This document shows positions 9,380-18,150 of a stretch of DNA of 24,369 bases, one piece after another. Numbering within the stretch: position 1 is the first letter of the stretch; the number at the start of each line of letters is the position of its first letter. The stretch is from Apostichopus parvimensis (lineage: Eukaryota > Echinodermata > Holothuroidea > Aspidochirotida > Stichopodidae). The notes under the pieces are model-generated. The model saw nothing but the letters and a program-made list of their open reading frames with translations, did not search any database and was not told where the DNA came from. The position numbers and the translations under genes were made by a program. The stretch spans positions 4,456 through 28,824 of the forward strand of contig KN886197.1 in NCBI GenBank assembly GCA_000934455.1. Direction: 5' to 3'.

Positions 9380-9897
9380 GATATGCGTTTGTAATTAGTG
9401 CCCATGGCTTTTAGATACGATAAATCACGAAGGATATCTTGGGTGAAGTTCAAACATACTAAGTAGATGCCACGTAGGGTGCTTTGGTTATTGGGGAGGT
9501 CAAAGGTCATTTGAAGTAAGCAATTGTCAAAATCTGAAAACCATGTAAACAGGCTAACTTAGTTTAGTTAAGCTCCATAATTTATACCTGATGCCATGAC
9601 TCTGTCTTGCTATTGTTTTGTACATGTCATTTGTCATTTTGGGGGTCATATAGTGGTCAAAACCTTGTAAACACGTGAACTCAATAAGTGCAGCTTTGGT
9701 ACATAAATGTTAGGCTAGGGAAGGTCAGGCCCACTTACTTTTAAACGTACATAACTGTACAGTATACAGTAAAGTAGGTCTGAAGTTATCTTCACACATT
9801 TCTATGGAAGATATAATCTATTAAATATTGCACATCGTTACTTGTGATTGCAAGTGGTCTCAAAGTTTGTCGCTGTCTTCATATTTTCTTTCTGCAG
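9380..9897. other. no gene seen
   Basis: AT-rich, without long repeats. It ends in a long pyrimidine tract plus CAG (9873-9897) that resembles a splice acceptor. Confidence 0.45.
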
Positions 9898-10024
9898 TAC
9901 AGATACGTATAGGTCTAGTAGCATAGACAAACATCATGATTGGGTATACGGCAGGTGGTTTAGGTCAGACTATATGATATTACAAAACAGCTGGAGAAAT
10001 ATTCTAACCTTTAATCGGTTGTAA
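9898..10024 (+). CDS. weak candidate terminal exon, unknown protein
   Basis: The tract TTCATATTTTCTTTCTGCAG ending at 9897 is among the best-looking acceptors in the window. One frame then runs 41 codons to TAA at 10022-10024. It encodes TDTYRSSSIDKHHDWVYGRW followed by FRSDYMILQNSW and ending NRL. Composition is richer in Asp, Trp, Arg, His and Ser than AT-driven noise. Against it, a 41-codon open run after an AG is not rare, GC is near background, and no family was recognised. It does not join in phase to the candidate at 10141. Confidence 0.15.
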
Positions 10025-10140
10025 AGAGGACGTTTGGGGATCTGCAGAGACGAGTGGGGGGAAGGGGGGCTAAAGCAAAAAATGAAACGTGGTTCGTTTT
10101 CACCCAGCTTAACCCATCAGTACACCCGATTTTATTACAG

Positions 10141-10238
10141 GGACCGGACTCGGGTTTGAGATAGGGGCGGTGGTCAGACCAATGTTCAGTGGTGGTGACG
10201 ATGAAATCGCCGACTGTGGCGGCAGCATGCACGTGTAA
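10141..10238 (+). CDS. candidate terminal exon, unknown protein
   Basis: An acceptor-like CCCGATTTTATTACAG ends at 10140. The frame starting with GG then ACC at 10143 runs 31 codons to TAA at 10236-10238. It reads TGLGFEIGAVVRPMFSGGDD and then EIADCGGSMHV. G occupies about half of first codon positions and G/C about two thirds of third positions, well above the AT-rich surroundings. Both are signs of translated sequence. The complementary frame is also open (a consequence of RNY-like composition), so the minus strand cannot be excluded, but its base bias is the wrong way round. No family recognised, no AATAAA close downstream, and no upstream partner in matching phase was found. Confidence 0.3.
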
Positions 10239-10783
10239 TAATCATTCCGGTGAAAATAATTTGGGACACATGACTCTCCCCACCATCCCCGGTGTCGGGT
10301 GACCCTATATTCCAATCATGTAAGTGGAATTGCCACACGAAATTAGGTCACAGAGTTGTGGTGTTGTTTATTTCTTTAAAAGTTTCATATACGGGACGAG
10401 AAGATAAGCTATGTATAAAGAAGTGGTTCTCAACTTTCGACATTTAATTGGATATGCTTTTGATATAGTTTTATCGGCGTATATGCCTTTATACAGCCTT
10501 AACGGGATATATCGTGATGCAGCTAATGGGATCACACTGATACCTGTCAGCCCTATAGCAAATTATTAATTAGTACAGTGTTTCCGGTATAGTCCTCGGG
10601 CTATGAAGACGAAGAATTTAAAAATTACTTATCCAATTAACGTTACCAAAAAAAAAAAGCCCCGGCAGCGCCAAACATTAATCATGCTTTGATATCGCTC
10701 GGAGAGTATGCTTGTTTCGCATACATGTGTTATTGAGATGAGTTTATACACTTGTAATAGTGAATAGTCACTGTATTCCTATA
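10239..10783. other. no gene seen
   Basis: AT-rich sequence with an A12 run near 10650. No coding-like run or repeat was recognised. Confidence 0.5.
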
Positions 10784-10806
10784 CTTGACTAGCTTTGCTA
10801 GTCAAG
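10784..10806. repeat. perfect 10-bp hairpin
   Basis: CTTGACTAGC and GCTAGTCAAG are exact reverse complements separated by TTT. It could be a foldback remnant. A Rho-independent terminator is not expected in this genome type, and there is no U tract. Confidence 0.6.
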
Positions 10807-10832
10807 AGCTCTGTTTCGCGATTAGTTCACGA

Positions 10833-10840
10833 TGACGTCA
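10833..10840. promoter_or_regulatory. CRE palindrome TGACGTCA
   Basis: This is the full consensus CREB/ATF octamer, inside the 12-bp palindrome GATGACGTCATC (10831-10842). It is one of eight copies in the window (also at 1617, 14360, 15299, 20050, 20307, 21458 and 22848). Binding is inferred from motif only. Confidence 0.3.
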
Positions 10841-10842
10841 TC

Positions 10843-12433
10843 GAGGCTTTGGCGTGGTGCGTGAAGAGAAACAGTTAAAGGAGACAAGAACACAACTAGA
10901 ACTGTATTTGCCTGCAAATACGCAGTATTGTAGTGCACGTGGAGTGCTTGCAGTATTAGTATTGCCTTTTTTGTTTAGTTTTTAGGGGTGGGGGGGGGGT
11001 ATAGGTCTTCTTGGTAAGGGGCTTTATTATCATGCCCATATACTTTATACATTATATCTTTATTTTTGGTGGGCTTCTTGTACAAGCTAGGGCTTCCAAG
11101 CCCTTCCACCATTTTCTCTCCGTAATTTCCATTATTTTTCTTTTATATGATTTATTACTTATTATTTTCTTTGCATGGTATTGTCTTCACCGTCTTATTA
11201 TTATATGAACATTGTGAGGAAATGGAAAAATAAATGAAATAAATGAAATAAAAATTAGAAAGAACTTTTCGGTTGTTCATGGTGTTAAGTTTTGGGCGGA
11301 CAACACACCAGGGAGTATAGTATACTCATGTGGGTACCTACAAAGTGAGGGCGCTTGTGAGCGCCGGGACATGGCTCAAAATAAGTTGGCTACGCAGCTA
11401 GCCTCTGAAACTGAAACCTCTGAGACTGCATAAAACTTAAGTTTCAACGTCCAGTCAGGTATAGGTATCATTCACTTGGCCAGTAATGACAATATCGTAG
11501 CGCGCACGCGCACTACAATAGTTATAATGTTTTACCTCGTAAATATGATAGAGGACATTGCGTTGCAAAACTCTCCCAAACATCTAACAAATATTTTGCT
11601 CTATTTTTGCTCTATTTTAAAGGTTGTATCTGAGGGCTATAAGTCATTTGGAAATCTGTGATTTCATAATGCAGCTATATGATCTGAAAACTGTTTACTT
11701 GCCCTTTGTTTTTCTATTCTTTATCATGAAGGTAGAATGTAAACACTCACACCATGATTTAGGTCATGTTAATAGCTTCACTCTATTATTTGCCCAACCA
11801 TCCCATCTCCATGACAGTAAATAAACATTGTAATAAATAATGAAAAACATAACAAAGTGAACCACAAGTGGCTAAATCATGTCATATTTAGAATGATCAA
11901 GTTTTAATACCCAAGTTGTGTGTAAAGGTACATAAAATCTTTGATATCTCCCAAACGGAATGAGATGTTTCTTAGCTATTTGTGGAAGTTGTTCATGATA
12001 TAGTTATCTCTATCACATGATCAAATTAACCAATGAGGGTCTGTGTCTCCTTAAACATCTACTACTGATATTTCCGTGACTGATTAAGGCAGGGCCAGGA
12101 ATGTCTCTACATGTACTTTAAGACAGTTCTCTATTAAACAGATTGGAACTCAATCAAGCAACTTCAAGAAACGACTGCACAAATTTTATCGCAATCAGAA
12201 TGGTATGCGTTAATTATTTGAAAACTAAATTTTAAAGATGCATATCTCCACGATTCCTAATACTATTTTGTTTTAACCGAAAGATGTTTTCCTACAATTT
12301 GTTAAACAATGAACTTTAGCCAATGGAATTTCCCTTTAACTAAACCTCCTATTTACCCCCCCCCCCAACCTCCCTCGGCACCGTAACGTATTGTGGCGGT
12401 ATTCCTCAGCTTAACAATATTTTAACGAAACGT
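10843..12433. other. long AT-rich stretch, no gene seen
   Basis: This stretch contains a perfect short hairpin (GGCGCT 11350-11355, TGTG loop, AGCGCC 11360-11365), an imperfect AAATGAAAT tandem at about 11230-11250, and a C run at about 12357-12366. Open frames are short and Ile/Leu/Phe-rich. No RNA gene was recognised. Confidence 0.5.
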
Positions 12434-12439
12434 TTTATT
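12434..12439 (-). terminator. AATAAA polyadenylation signal
   Basis: The minus strand reads AATAAA here, about 100 nt after the stop codon of the coding-like segment at 12535-12621. That is a normal 3-prime UTR distance for a compact animal transcript. AATAAA is common in AT-rich DNA, so it supports but does not prove a transcript end. Confidence 0.3.
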
Positions 12440-12534
12440 AATGTTACACTAAAAACAAACATAGAAACATAGCACGGGGTCAAGATAATATTTAGACAAC
12501 ATTTCAAGATATCACAGTGAGATACAATATTTCA

Positions 12535-12621
12535 TTATGATGCGTTCTGCGCAGCCCACCTTTGTTCAGTCTCCTCTACATAGTTTTCAGTGGGATGGAT
12601 TCGAAATGTAGCGTAAGCCAT
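12535..12621 (-). CDS. coding-like small ORF or gene tail
   Basis: On the minus strand an ATG at 12621-12619 opens 28 codons to TAA at 12537-12535. The product starts MAYATFRIHPTENYVEETEQ and ends RWAAQNAS. It is rich in Glu, Thr, Ala and Arg, unlike the AT-driven background, and is followed by AATAAA about 100 nt on. A stop lies four codons before the ATG and no AG dinucleotide sits between, so a simple acceptor just upstream is not available. The nearest AG acceptor-like site is inside the frame (TATGTAG before GAGGAGACT). It could be a micropeptide, the last exon with an internal acceptor, or a piece of an inserted pseudogene. No family recognised. Confidence 0.25.
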   Translation of the reverse strand: MAYATFRIHPTENYVEETEQRWAAQNAS

Positions 12622-12852
12622 GCAGGTGAATTATCGCGCGTTCCGTTAAGTATACACTCGTCAATATATATGCAACTTTGTCTTATGTTATACTTACTGA
12701 GTGGTATCGGAATGTTGTTCACATGACTGTTATATCACATACCAACGACAATAGGTTCACGGTATTATTTTACATTTTCATAAACAAAGTTATCTTTCGT
12801 ACATAGATAATTGTCTGTCTAGCAGATCAACGGCGAAACAGCCCATAAGTTT

Positions 12853-13212
12853 GGAGAGCCAAAAGGCTCACCAGATATAATGATGTTCTGAAGGACAAGT
12901 CCATGTTCTAAAACGATATTTCCATGTTGATGTGGATTTTACTTAACTGATATGCGGCTGATGTAAACATGTACATGATATATGGAACGCCAAGTGGCTC
13001 ACATATGATGGTGTTCTGAAGGATATTTCCATGTTCTAAAACGATATGTCCATGTTGATGTGGATTTTATTCAAAAAATTATATGTGGCTTATGTAAAAA
13101 TTATATGTGGCTTATGCAAACATGTACATGCCATGGAACGCCAAAAGGCTCACCACATATGATCTCCTAACGATATGTCCATATTCACGTGAATGTGATT
13201 GAACTGTATATA
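12853..13212. repeat. three-copy tandem repeat, 131-151 bp units
   Basis: Units start at 12853 (GGAGAGCCAAAAGGCTCACC), 12984 (GGAACGCCAAGTGGCTCA) and 13135 (GGAACGCCAAAAGGCTCACC). Units 1 and 2 share GTTCTGAAGGA, CCATGTTCTAAAACGATAT, CCATGTTGATGTGGATTTTA and AAACATGTACATG. Unit 2 is 20 nt longer because AAAAATTATATGTGGCTTATG is itself duplicated. Unit 3 is partial and ends by about 13212. Each unit opens with a small hairpin, GAGCC-AAAA-GGCTC in unit 1. No coding function is apparent. Confidence 0.9.
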
Positions 13213-14063
13213 CCGAATCATAACCACGAAAGACAACGCGTGTGTGAATATATTCTTTTCCCTTTTCCCTCCCAAGTTTCTTTTGAAAGAAAAAATGGAA
13301 CCTCATGCACGGAAGTCAAGCGTATCCTCCATTGCTCTATATATACGTGTACAGAAATTATAACACGGGTATAAATCCCACACAGAACTAACATACAGCA
13401 CAATGTACTATGTACTAAAAATATACAAATTGTCATTTGATATTATTATTTGTTGTTAAGCAAAGGTACCTGAGCAACCGAGGGTACTTGTTTATACTTT
13501 TTTTCTTCTTTCATATAGAGTAATGAAGAGTATAAGAAATTGTAACACGACTCTGTTCTAAGTGAAGGACTGTATGGCGGTCCTGTTACATCGAGGCAAC
13601 AACAAACACATCCTTAAAAGGTCATCAGCATTATCCCAAAATTTTTCCAAACATGCATTGCAATTGTTAAAATAAAATATTTAGAAAGCATTTCCCTGTC
13701 TTAAGGTTTGAAACTCTAAGTTATTCATATAGATATAAAAGTACAAAATTATACAAACCGTGCAGAGAGAGAAAGAAATAAAGGTTATAGTATTGGTCAT
13801 CAAAAGTTTTTCAGCACGTTAAAAACTGGCAAGAGTTTTCAAAAGTACCTTTTTTTGTTTATTTTTAGAGGCTCTGATTCTGTAAATTGTTTTCAGCCAT
13901 TTTAGGATTATGTTTTCGAAGAAAAAAAAAGGGAAATAAATAATTGTGGCAGGAAAATCCTTGGTAAAAATACGTAAGCATGTAGTGGACTTTCTGGCTT
14001 ATTTTGGTGTTTTGAGAATTGCGAGCAATCTTGACTACCTGTAAAAGAAGCAGGCATGAGCTT
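13213..14063. other. no gene seen
   Basis: AT-rich sequence with T- and A-rich tracts. Opposing short open frames at 13189-13436 have no acceptor, donor or composition support. Confidence 0.5.
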
Positions 14064-14081
14064 TTCCGCGAATTCGCGGAA
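14064..14081. repeat. perfect 18-bp palindrome
   Basis: TTCCGCGAATTCGCGGAA is a perfect palindrome. About 100 nt later a related phrase occurs without the palindrome: ATATCCGTGATTTCTTTTCTGCC at about 14081 compared with the AGTTCCGTGATTTTTTTT phrase at about 14176. This suggests a duplicated segment. Confidence 0.8.
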
Positions 14082-14500
14082 TATCCGTGATTTCTTTTCT
14101 GCCTCGGGGACAAAAACTATTATCCTAATACACTATATCATACGCAAACTGGAGCCTATACCGCAATTTTGGGAAAGTTCCGTGATTTTTTTTTTTACCC
14201 CAGGCTCATCTCTGAAGAAGCGTTGTTTAAGTGCGAGCACGTGACCATTATTAGACTGCCTACAATGGGTGTCTAGCATAATTTGGTGGCATGATACCAC
14301 TGACCTTTTCATGTAATAGAAACTGGTAAAAATTAAGTCGCTGATCTTTATTTACAGATTGACGTCATATGCTGGCTAAGCGTCGAGTACGTGGTACAAC
14401 GGCAATGAAGAGTGATAAATAAGAATGGATAATTTCACGGGTAGGTTTTACAAACAGACTAACAGAAGTGACTGAAACCTAAGTGTTTCATAGGCTGCAG

Positions 14501-14699
14501 TTGTATATTTATTACCCTATACGTGAGTGCTGACTGCATTAAAGCTGCAACTTGGGTTGAAATTTTGGAATATGTGATGGTGGATACACCATATATTAGA
14601 CCTGTTGGAAAGGAAATGGCACATGAAAAATACAAAAAAAACATTACATTACATGTAACGTTAGGCTGTAAAACATCACAGAGTAACAAGGAAATAGGG
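14501..14699 (+). CDS. weak candidate internal exon
   Basis: After TTTCATAGGCTGCAG (ending 14500) one frame stays open well past 14699, where GGGAG|GTATAA is donor-like. Between about 14523 and 14633 G occupies around 40 percent of first codon positions. The segment reads ADCIKAATWVEILEYVMVDT and then PYIRPVGKEMAHEKY, a plausible globular composition. Beyond that it becomes Lys/Thr-rich. No ATG lies at the frame start and no family was recognised. The frame continuing past the donor runs into a Pro-rich C-tract and is not believed. Confidence 0.17.
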
Positions 14700-16010
14700 A
14701 GGTATAAACAGGGACGTCGGGAGCCAATTCGTTACTCGCAGTCAAATTATGGCACAAGGCTCCCCATCCCCCAACCCCCTCCCCCCACCACCGTCCACTC
14801 CTCTTTGGAATCCCTCATTTTGCTTAAGTATATCATGAAAAAGAAAAGTACATTATGAGTTATCCTATGTTTTGCTCGGACCACCTTATTGATCCCAGCC
14901 CACTCCTCTCCTATCCCGCATATAAGTAAATGGTTCCATATCTTTACCAAAGGGAAGAATACCTCGCTATCTATCTCTGAACTGCGAAAACGACAAATGC
15001 CAAACTTGTATTGGGTCATGGCTCTCGTATTGGATAAGTATGACACTTTATTTACACGCTATATTTACAATTTTATTGTCAGTGGAAATTTAATTTATGA
15101 CTCATCGCCGTATATTTTATATCATTAAAGATTTATAACCTCCAATAACTTTTATATTTATTTCATTTCTTTTTAGATTTTATACAATTATAATATACTG
15201 TCTACATATTGGACCTGTAGGCAATAATTTTTTTTTTGATGAAGTGCGGTTTGGGGCATACCACTTATCCATGGCAACGACCGGCTCTTTATCTTGTGTG
15301 ACGTCACAGTCGATAACCCTTTAAGGCGATATGGGTGCCGAACTGCTGATGTTCCCATATCGTTTGCATATTAAGGTCAACGTTTTCTAAATTAAAATAT
15401 TACCAAGATGGTTTTTTTTTTCGTGCTCGACTCTTTAAAGCCATCGGCAGAAATGATTTTGAAATCATATTTTACTAAAGAAAACGAAAAAAAAGGTGAA
15501 ACATAGGAAGATTTGTTAAACAATTAGTCAAAGGAGAGGCGGCGGTTTTGGAGGTTATCAGATAGGCTATAGTGATATAGGTCAGCTAATATCTATAGAA
15601 CAAAATAGTTATGCGTGTGGTTTATTTTGTGATGGTATAATGTGATATACTCTGTTTGAATATCAATTGATTTATAAACTGGTATAGTATACTCAGTATG
15701 ATGGATGCATGGTTTGTCTAATACAGAATAAGGCTCTCTAGGAATATGCTTATTTCCTTTCGTTCTGTTTTGCTTTTTTTGTTTGTTTGTATTTATGTTA
15801 TTATATTTATGCCAAATGTTTTTCTACTAGGCTTGTGCAACGTACAAAAGCTCCATTGAGCAACTTGTTGTCATTCCACAATCTATATTTCATCTTACAC
15901 TACATATACACTATATTTTCAATCAAACGAGATTGAAATAATGTATGATGACTTGAAAGGCTTGAATTGCTATATTGCTTTGTAGAGTCGAACAAGCTAT
16001 GCTATATAGG
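14700..16010. other. no gene seen
   Basis: CT-rich tract at about 14760-14790, T runs near 15230 and 15413, and otherwise AT-rich sequence. It holds the CRE/X-box-like pair at 15269-15308 but no coding-like frame. Confidence 0.5.
15269..15308. promoter_or_regulatory. X-box-like plus CRE pair
   Basis: CCATGGCAAC (15269-15278) matches the RFX X-box half (ATRGYAAC). A 12-bp palindrome TGTGACGTCACA with the CRE octamer follows at 15297-15308. A second pair occurs at 20050-20071. The known precedent is cooperative RFX and CREB/ATF binding at adjacent X1 and X2 boxes. Function here is inferred. Confidence 0.25.
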
Positions 16011-16525
16011 CCTAACTAGTGGGATATATCGATCGTCTATCAGTTTGAACGCTATTAAAGGTTTTAGTGATATGATATATCGGTAAGTATATCGATAATT
16101 AATATTATTACTAGTGCGATATATAGAATACGATATAATGGAATAAGTCTCTATAATATCGGTTAGTATAATCGAATTCGGTTATAAACTTTGATCGAAA
16201 TATATTACCAAGGTTAGTGTGATATATCGGTTAGTATATAATCAATCTAAACTACCACGGCTTTAGTTTAATCGAAATCGGTTCTATAGTATAGTTGAAA
16301 ACTGTTACCACGGGTAGTGTGATAAATGATCGGTTGGTATAAACGATAAAATGTCTCTCGTGATATATCGACTTATTAATCGACACGTATATGTGCACGC
16401 ATTGTGATAAATCGGCTAGTGGTGACACAGTATATATAAGGTATACTCCTACTGTGAAATACCTGGTAGCACGTTACAATCGGGAAAGCTAGTGTGCTAA
16501 ATCGGTTAGTGCTACAAAATATAAC

Positions 16526-16574
16526 GGTTTAATCAGGGAGCTGCTACCTTAGAGTAGCAGCTCCCTGGTTTAAT
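16526..16574. mobile_element. 34-bp perfect hairpin insertion with target duplication
   Basis: CAGGGAGCTGCTAC (16534-16547) and GTAGCAGCTCCCTG (16554-16567) are exact reverse complements separated by CTTAGA. The insert is flanked by GTTTAAT on both sides. If one G is shared, the flanks are the 8-mer GGTTTAAT at 16526-16533 and 16567-16574. Ends of CAGGG form with an 8-bp duplication are typical of hAT transposons, so this is probably a minimal MITE reduced to its two terminal repeats. The 11-mer CAGGGAGCTGC recurs at 21547-21557. Confidence 0.65.
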
Positions 16575-16592
16575 GCATGATATACCGGTTAC

Positions 16593-16613
16593 AGCGTAAT
16601 CGAGCATTACGCT
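16593..16613. repeat. 8-bp perfect hairpin
   Basis: AGCGTAAT and ATTACGCT flank CGAGC. It lies 25 nt from the 34-bp hairpin insertion, within the degenerate array. Confidence 0.55.
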
Positions 16614-16978
16614 CTATAGGTCCTACTATGGTGTGATATATCATTTCGTATGATGGAAAAAAAGCTATCGTGCTATATATTGGGTACACTTCCCAGTGTG
16701 CGGGGTCGGGTCGGCAGGGGGGGGGGGGAGTGGAATATCAGAACCTCCGGAAAAATTCAAGCATCTTTCACTTGGGGCCAATACTGAAAACATAGCATTA
16801 TTTGCTCAGTTGACCAACGACTGAACGCTTAATTTAATTAGAACATCGCTCACTTTTACAACCCTATAACTATATATGCGAGCACGTTGGAATAATATTA
16901 CAATCTGTAATGATGTGAATTATTGCCTACATAGGCGTAGGAGCCTAATTTGATTTGGGGGGGCTGTAACGACTTGCC

Positions 16979-17158
16979 CGAAAAACATAACCCAAATTTT
17001 TCGCGCGCTCCGCGCGCTCTCAACATGTTAATGTGCATATCATATAGGCATTCATCGGTTATTACATCACATGCAAATAACCGATAACTGCCTATATGAT
17101 ATGCACGTTAAGATGTTGAACGCGCGCAGCGCGCGAAAAATTTTGGTTATGTTTTCCG
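16979..17158. repeat. long central inverted repeat of the MITE
   Basis: The arms at 16979-17063 and 17075-17158 are about 85 nt each, with roughly ten differences. They are separated by an 11-nt spacer. They share AAATTTTTCGCGCGCT, CAACAT, GTGCATATCATATAGGC and ATCGGTTATT in inverted order. A single transcript across it would fold into a long stem, a possible substrate for small-RNA processing. Confidence 0.85.
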
Positions 17159-17330
17159 TGTTATTACCCTTCCATATTGGTTATAACTATTGGGGAAGTC
17201 GTTACAATAATAACGATAATAATAATATCAGCTTAACCATTGAAAAACACATTGCAAATTATTCTTCTTTCAGTAGGTGCCCGAAAAATTCTCAGCATAT
17301 TGCCCGAATTTTCACCCAAAAATTTTGGTT

Positions 17331-17350
17331 GGGGGGGCTGCAGCCCCCCC
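17331..17350. repeat. 20-bp G/C palindrome at MITE right end
   Basis: GGGGGGGCTGCAGCCCCCCC is perfectly self-complementary and lies 11 nt inside the right terminal repeat. The left end has only a single G7CTG, so the right end has gained an inverted copy of this subterminal motif. Confidence 0.85.
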
Positions 17351-17383
17351 AGCCCCCCCGCCTCCTACGCCTATGATTGCCTA

Positions 17384-17870
17384 TATATATATACTCACTG
17401 TTTCCTCGTTTGATTCACATCCCGTGACTTCTTCAGAACATAATTTATACGTTGTCATCTTGCCCCAGTAGGATAAATGAATTATTTTCTTTACTGGGTT
17501 TTTTCCCCGCACAAAAAACAATAACCCCAGTCAGAGGTGGAAATCTTCAAACGTAGCAGTTCCTTTGTTCGAGAAAAACTTCCAACATCTTCTACAGCAA
17601 ATAATTACAGATTTGATATACCGACGTAAAAAACGCGGACCGAAGCAGAGAAGAACACATAAACAGCGGGAACTTCCTTCAGTCGTCTTTCGTCATATGT
17701 TTTGGTGCGGGAAAAAGGCTCGTCTCTGCTAAACAGGCCTAGTTGAGTATGTTGAAATATGACTCTGTATACACATAGAAGTGACTGGTAGGTGATTCCT
17801 GTGAACAAATACCAAATAGAAGAACAACATTATAGATCGAATCAGAATACACGTAAACTGTTGCTTTATG
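17384..17870. other. no gene seen
   Basis: Short opposing open frames at 17605-17808 lack splice or composition support. No repeat was recognised. Confidence 0.5.
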
Positions 17871-17932
17871 CATGTATGTATGTATGTATGTATGTATGTA
17901 TGTATGTATATGTATGTATATATATGTATGTA
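17871..17932. repeat. (ATGT)n microsatellite
   Basis: ATGT repeats run without interruption from 17872 to about 17909, then mix with TATA to 17932. Both strands give artefactual repetitive frames. Confidence 0.95.
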
Positions 17933-18011
17933 GGCTATATAACTTTTGATCACGTGAACATCAAGTGTTCTAGTTAATAAATGCAAATATTTAGCTTATG
18001 TAGCATATATA

Positions 18012-18143
18012 TTGCCTATATATGTATAGCCTATATATATATCCTATACATATAGCCTATATATATAGCCTATATATACATATAGCCTATGTATAGCATA
18101 GATATATAGCCTACATATACATATAGCCTATATAGCCTATATG
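18012..18143. repeat. TATAGCCTA-type array
   Basis: GCCTATATAT or a close variant occurs eight times (near 18014, 18029, 18055, 18069, 18085, 18109, 18127 and 18135) with AT-dinucleotide filler. A GTGTGTGT run follows. Confidence 0.85.
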
Positions 18144-18150
18144 TGTGTAA

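Larger units (their letters stand above)
16011..16690. repeat. degenerate GATATATCGGTTAGTAT array
   Basis: Variants of TAGTGTGATATATCGGTTAGTATAATCGA recur at irregular spacing of roughly 30 to 100 nt. They occur near 16018, 16065, 16115, 16156, 16213, 16313, 16358, 16400, 16489, 16576, 16630 and 16667. The cleanest copy is at about 16214-16238. Between them lie the words ATCGAAATCGGTT and ACCACGG. This looks like an old tandem array disrupted by indels and by the hairpin insertion at 16534-16567. No open frame of note. Confidence 0.6.
16930..17375. mobile_element. complete 446-bp foldback MITE
   Basis: The element begins CATAGGCGTAGGAG (16930-16943) and ends with its exact reverse complement CTCCTACGCCTATG (17362-17375). 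It is flanked by an exact 8-bp target-site duplication, ATTGCCTA, at 16922-16929 and 17376-17383. Inside are a long central inverted repeat (16979-17158), G-run plus CTG subterminal motifs at both ends, and CCCGAAAAA words. It encodes no transposase, so it must be mobilised in trans. An 8-bp duplication and CA...TG ends fit hAT- or P-type superfamilies. Which one cannot be decided here. A truncated relative lies at 6039-6117. The open frame at 17071-17376 lies wholly within it and is not a gene. Confidence 0.9.

Noticed and set aside
14747..15046. 99-codon minus-strand frame
   Set aside because: It ends in a Gly-rich translation of a C tract, overlaps a plus-strand frame, and has background composition.
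17071..17376. 101-codon open frame
   Set aside because: It lies wholly inside the foldback element and its end is the Pro/Gln-rich translation of the C-rich terminal repeat.
17729..17986. Ile/Tyr/His-rich frames on both strands
   Set aside because: They are translations of the (ATGT)n microsatellite.
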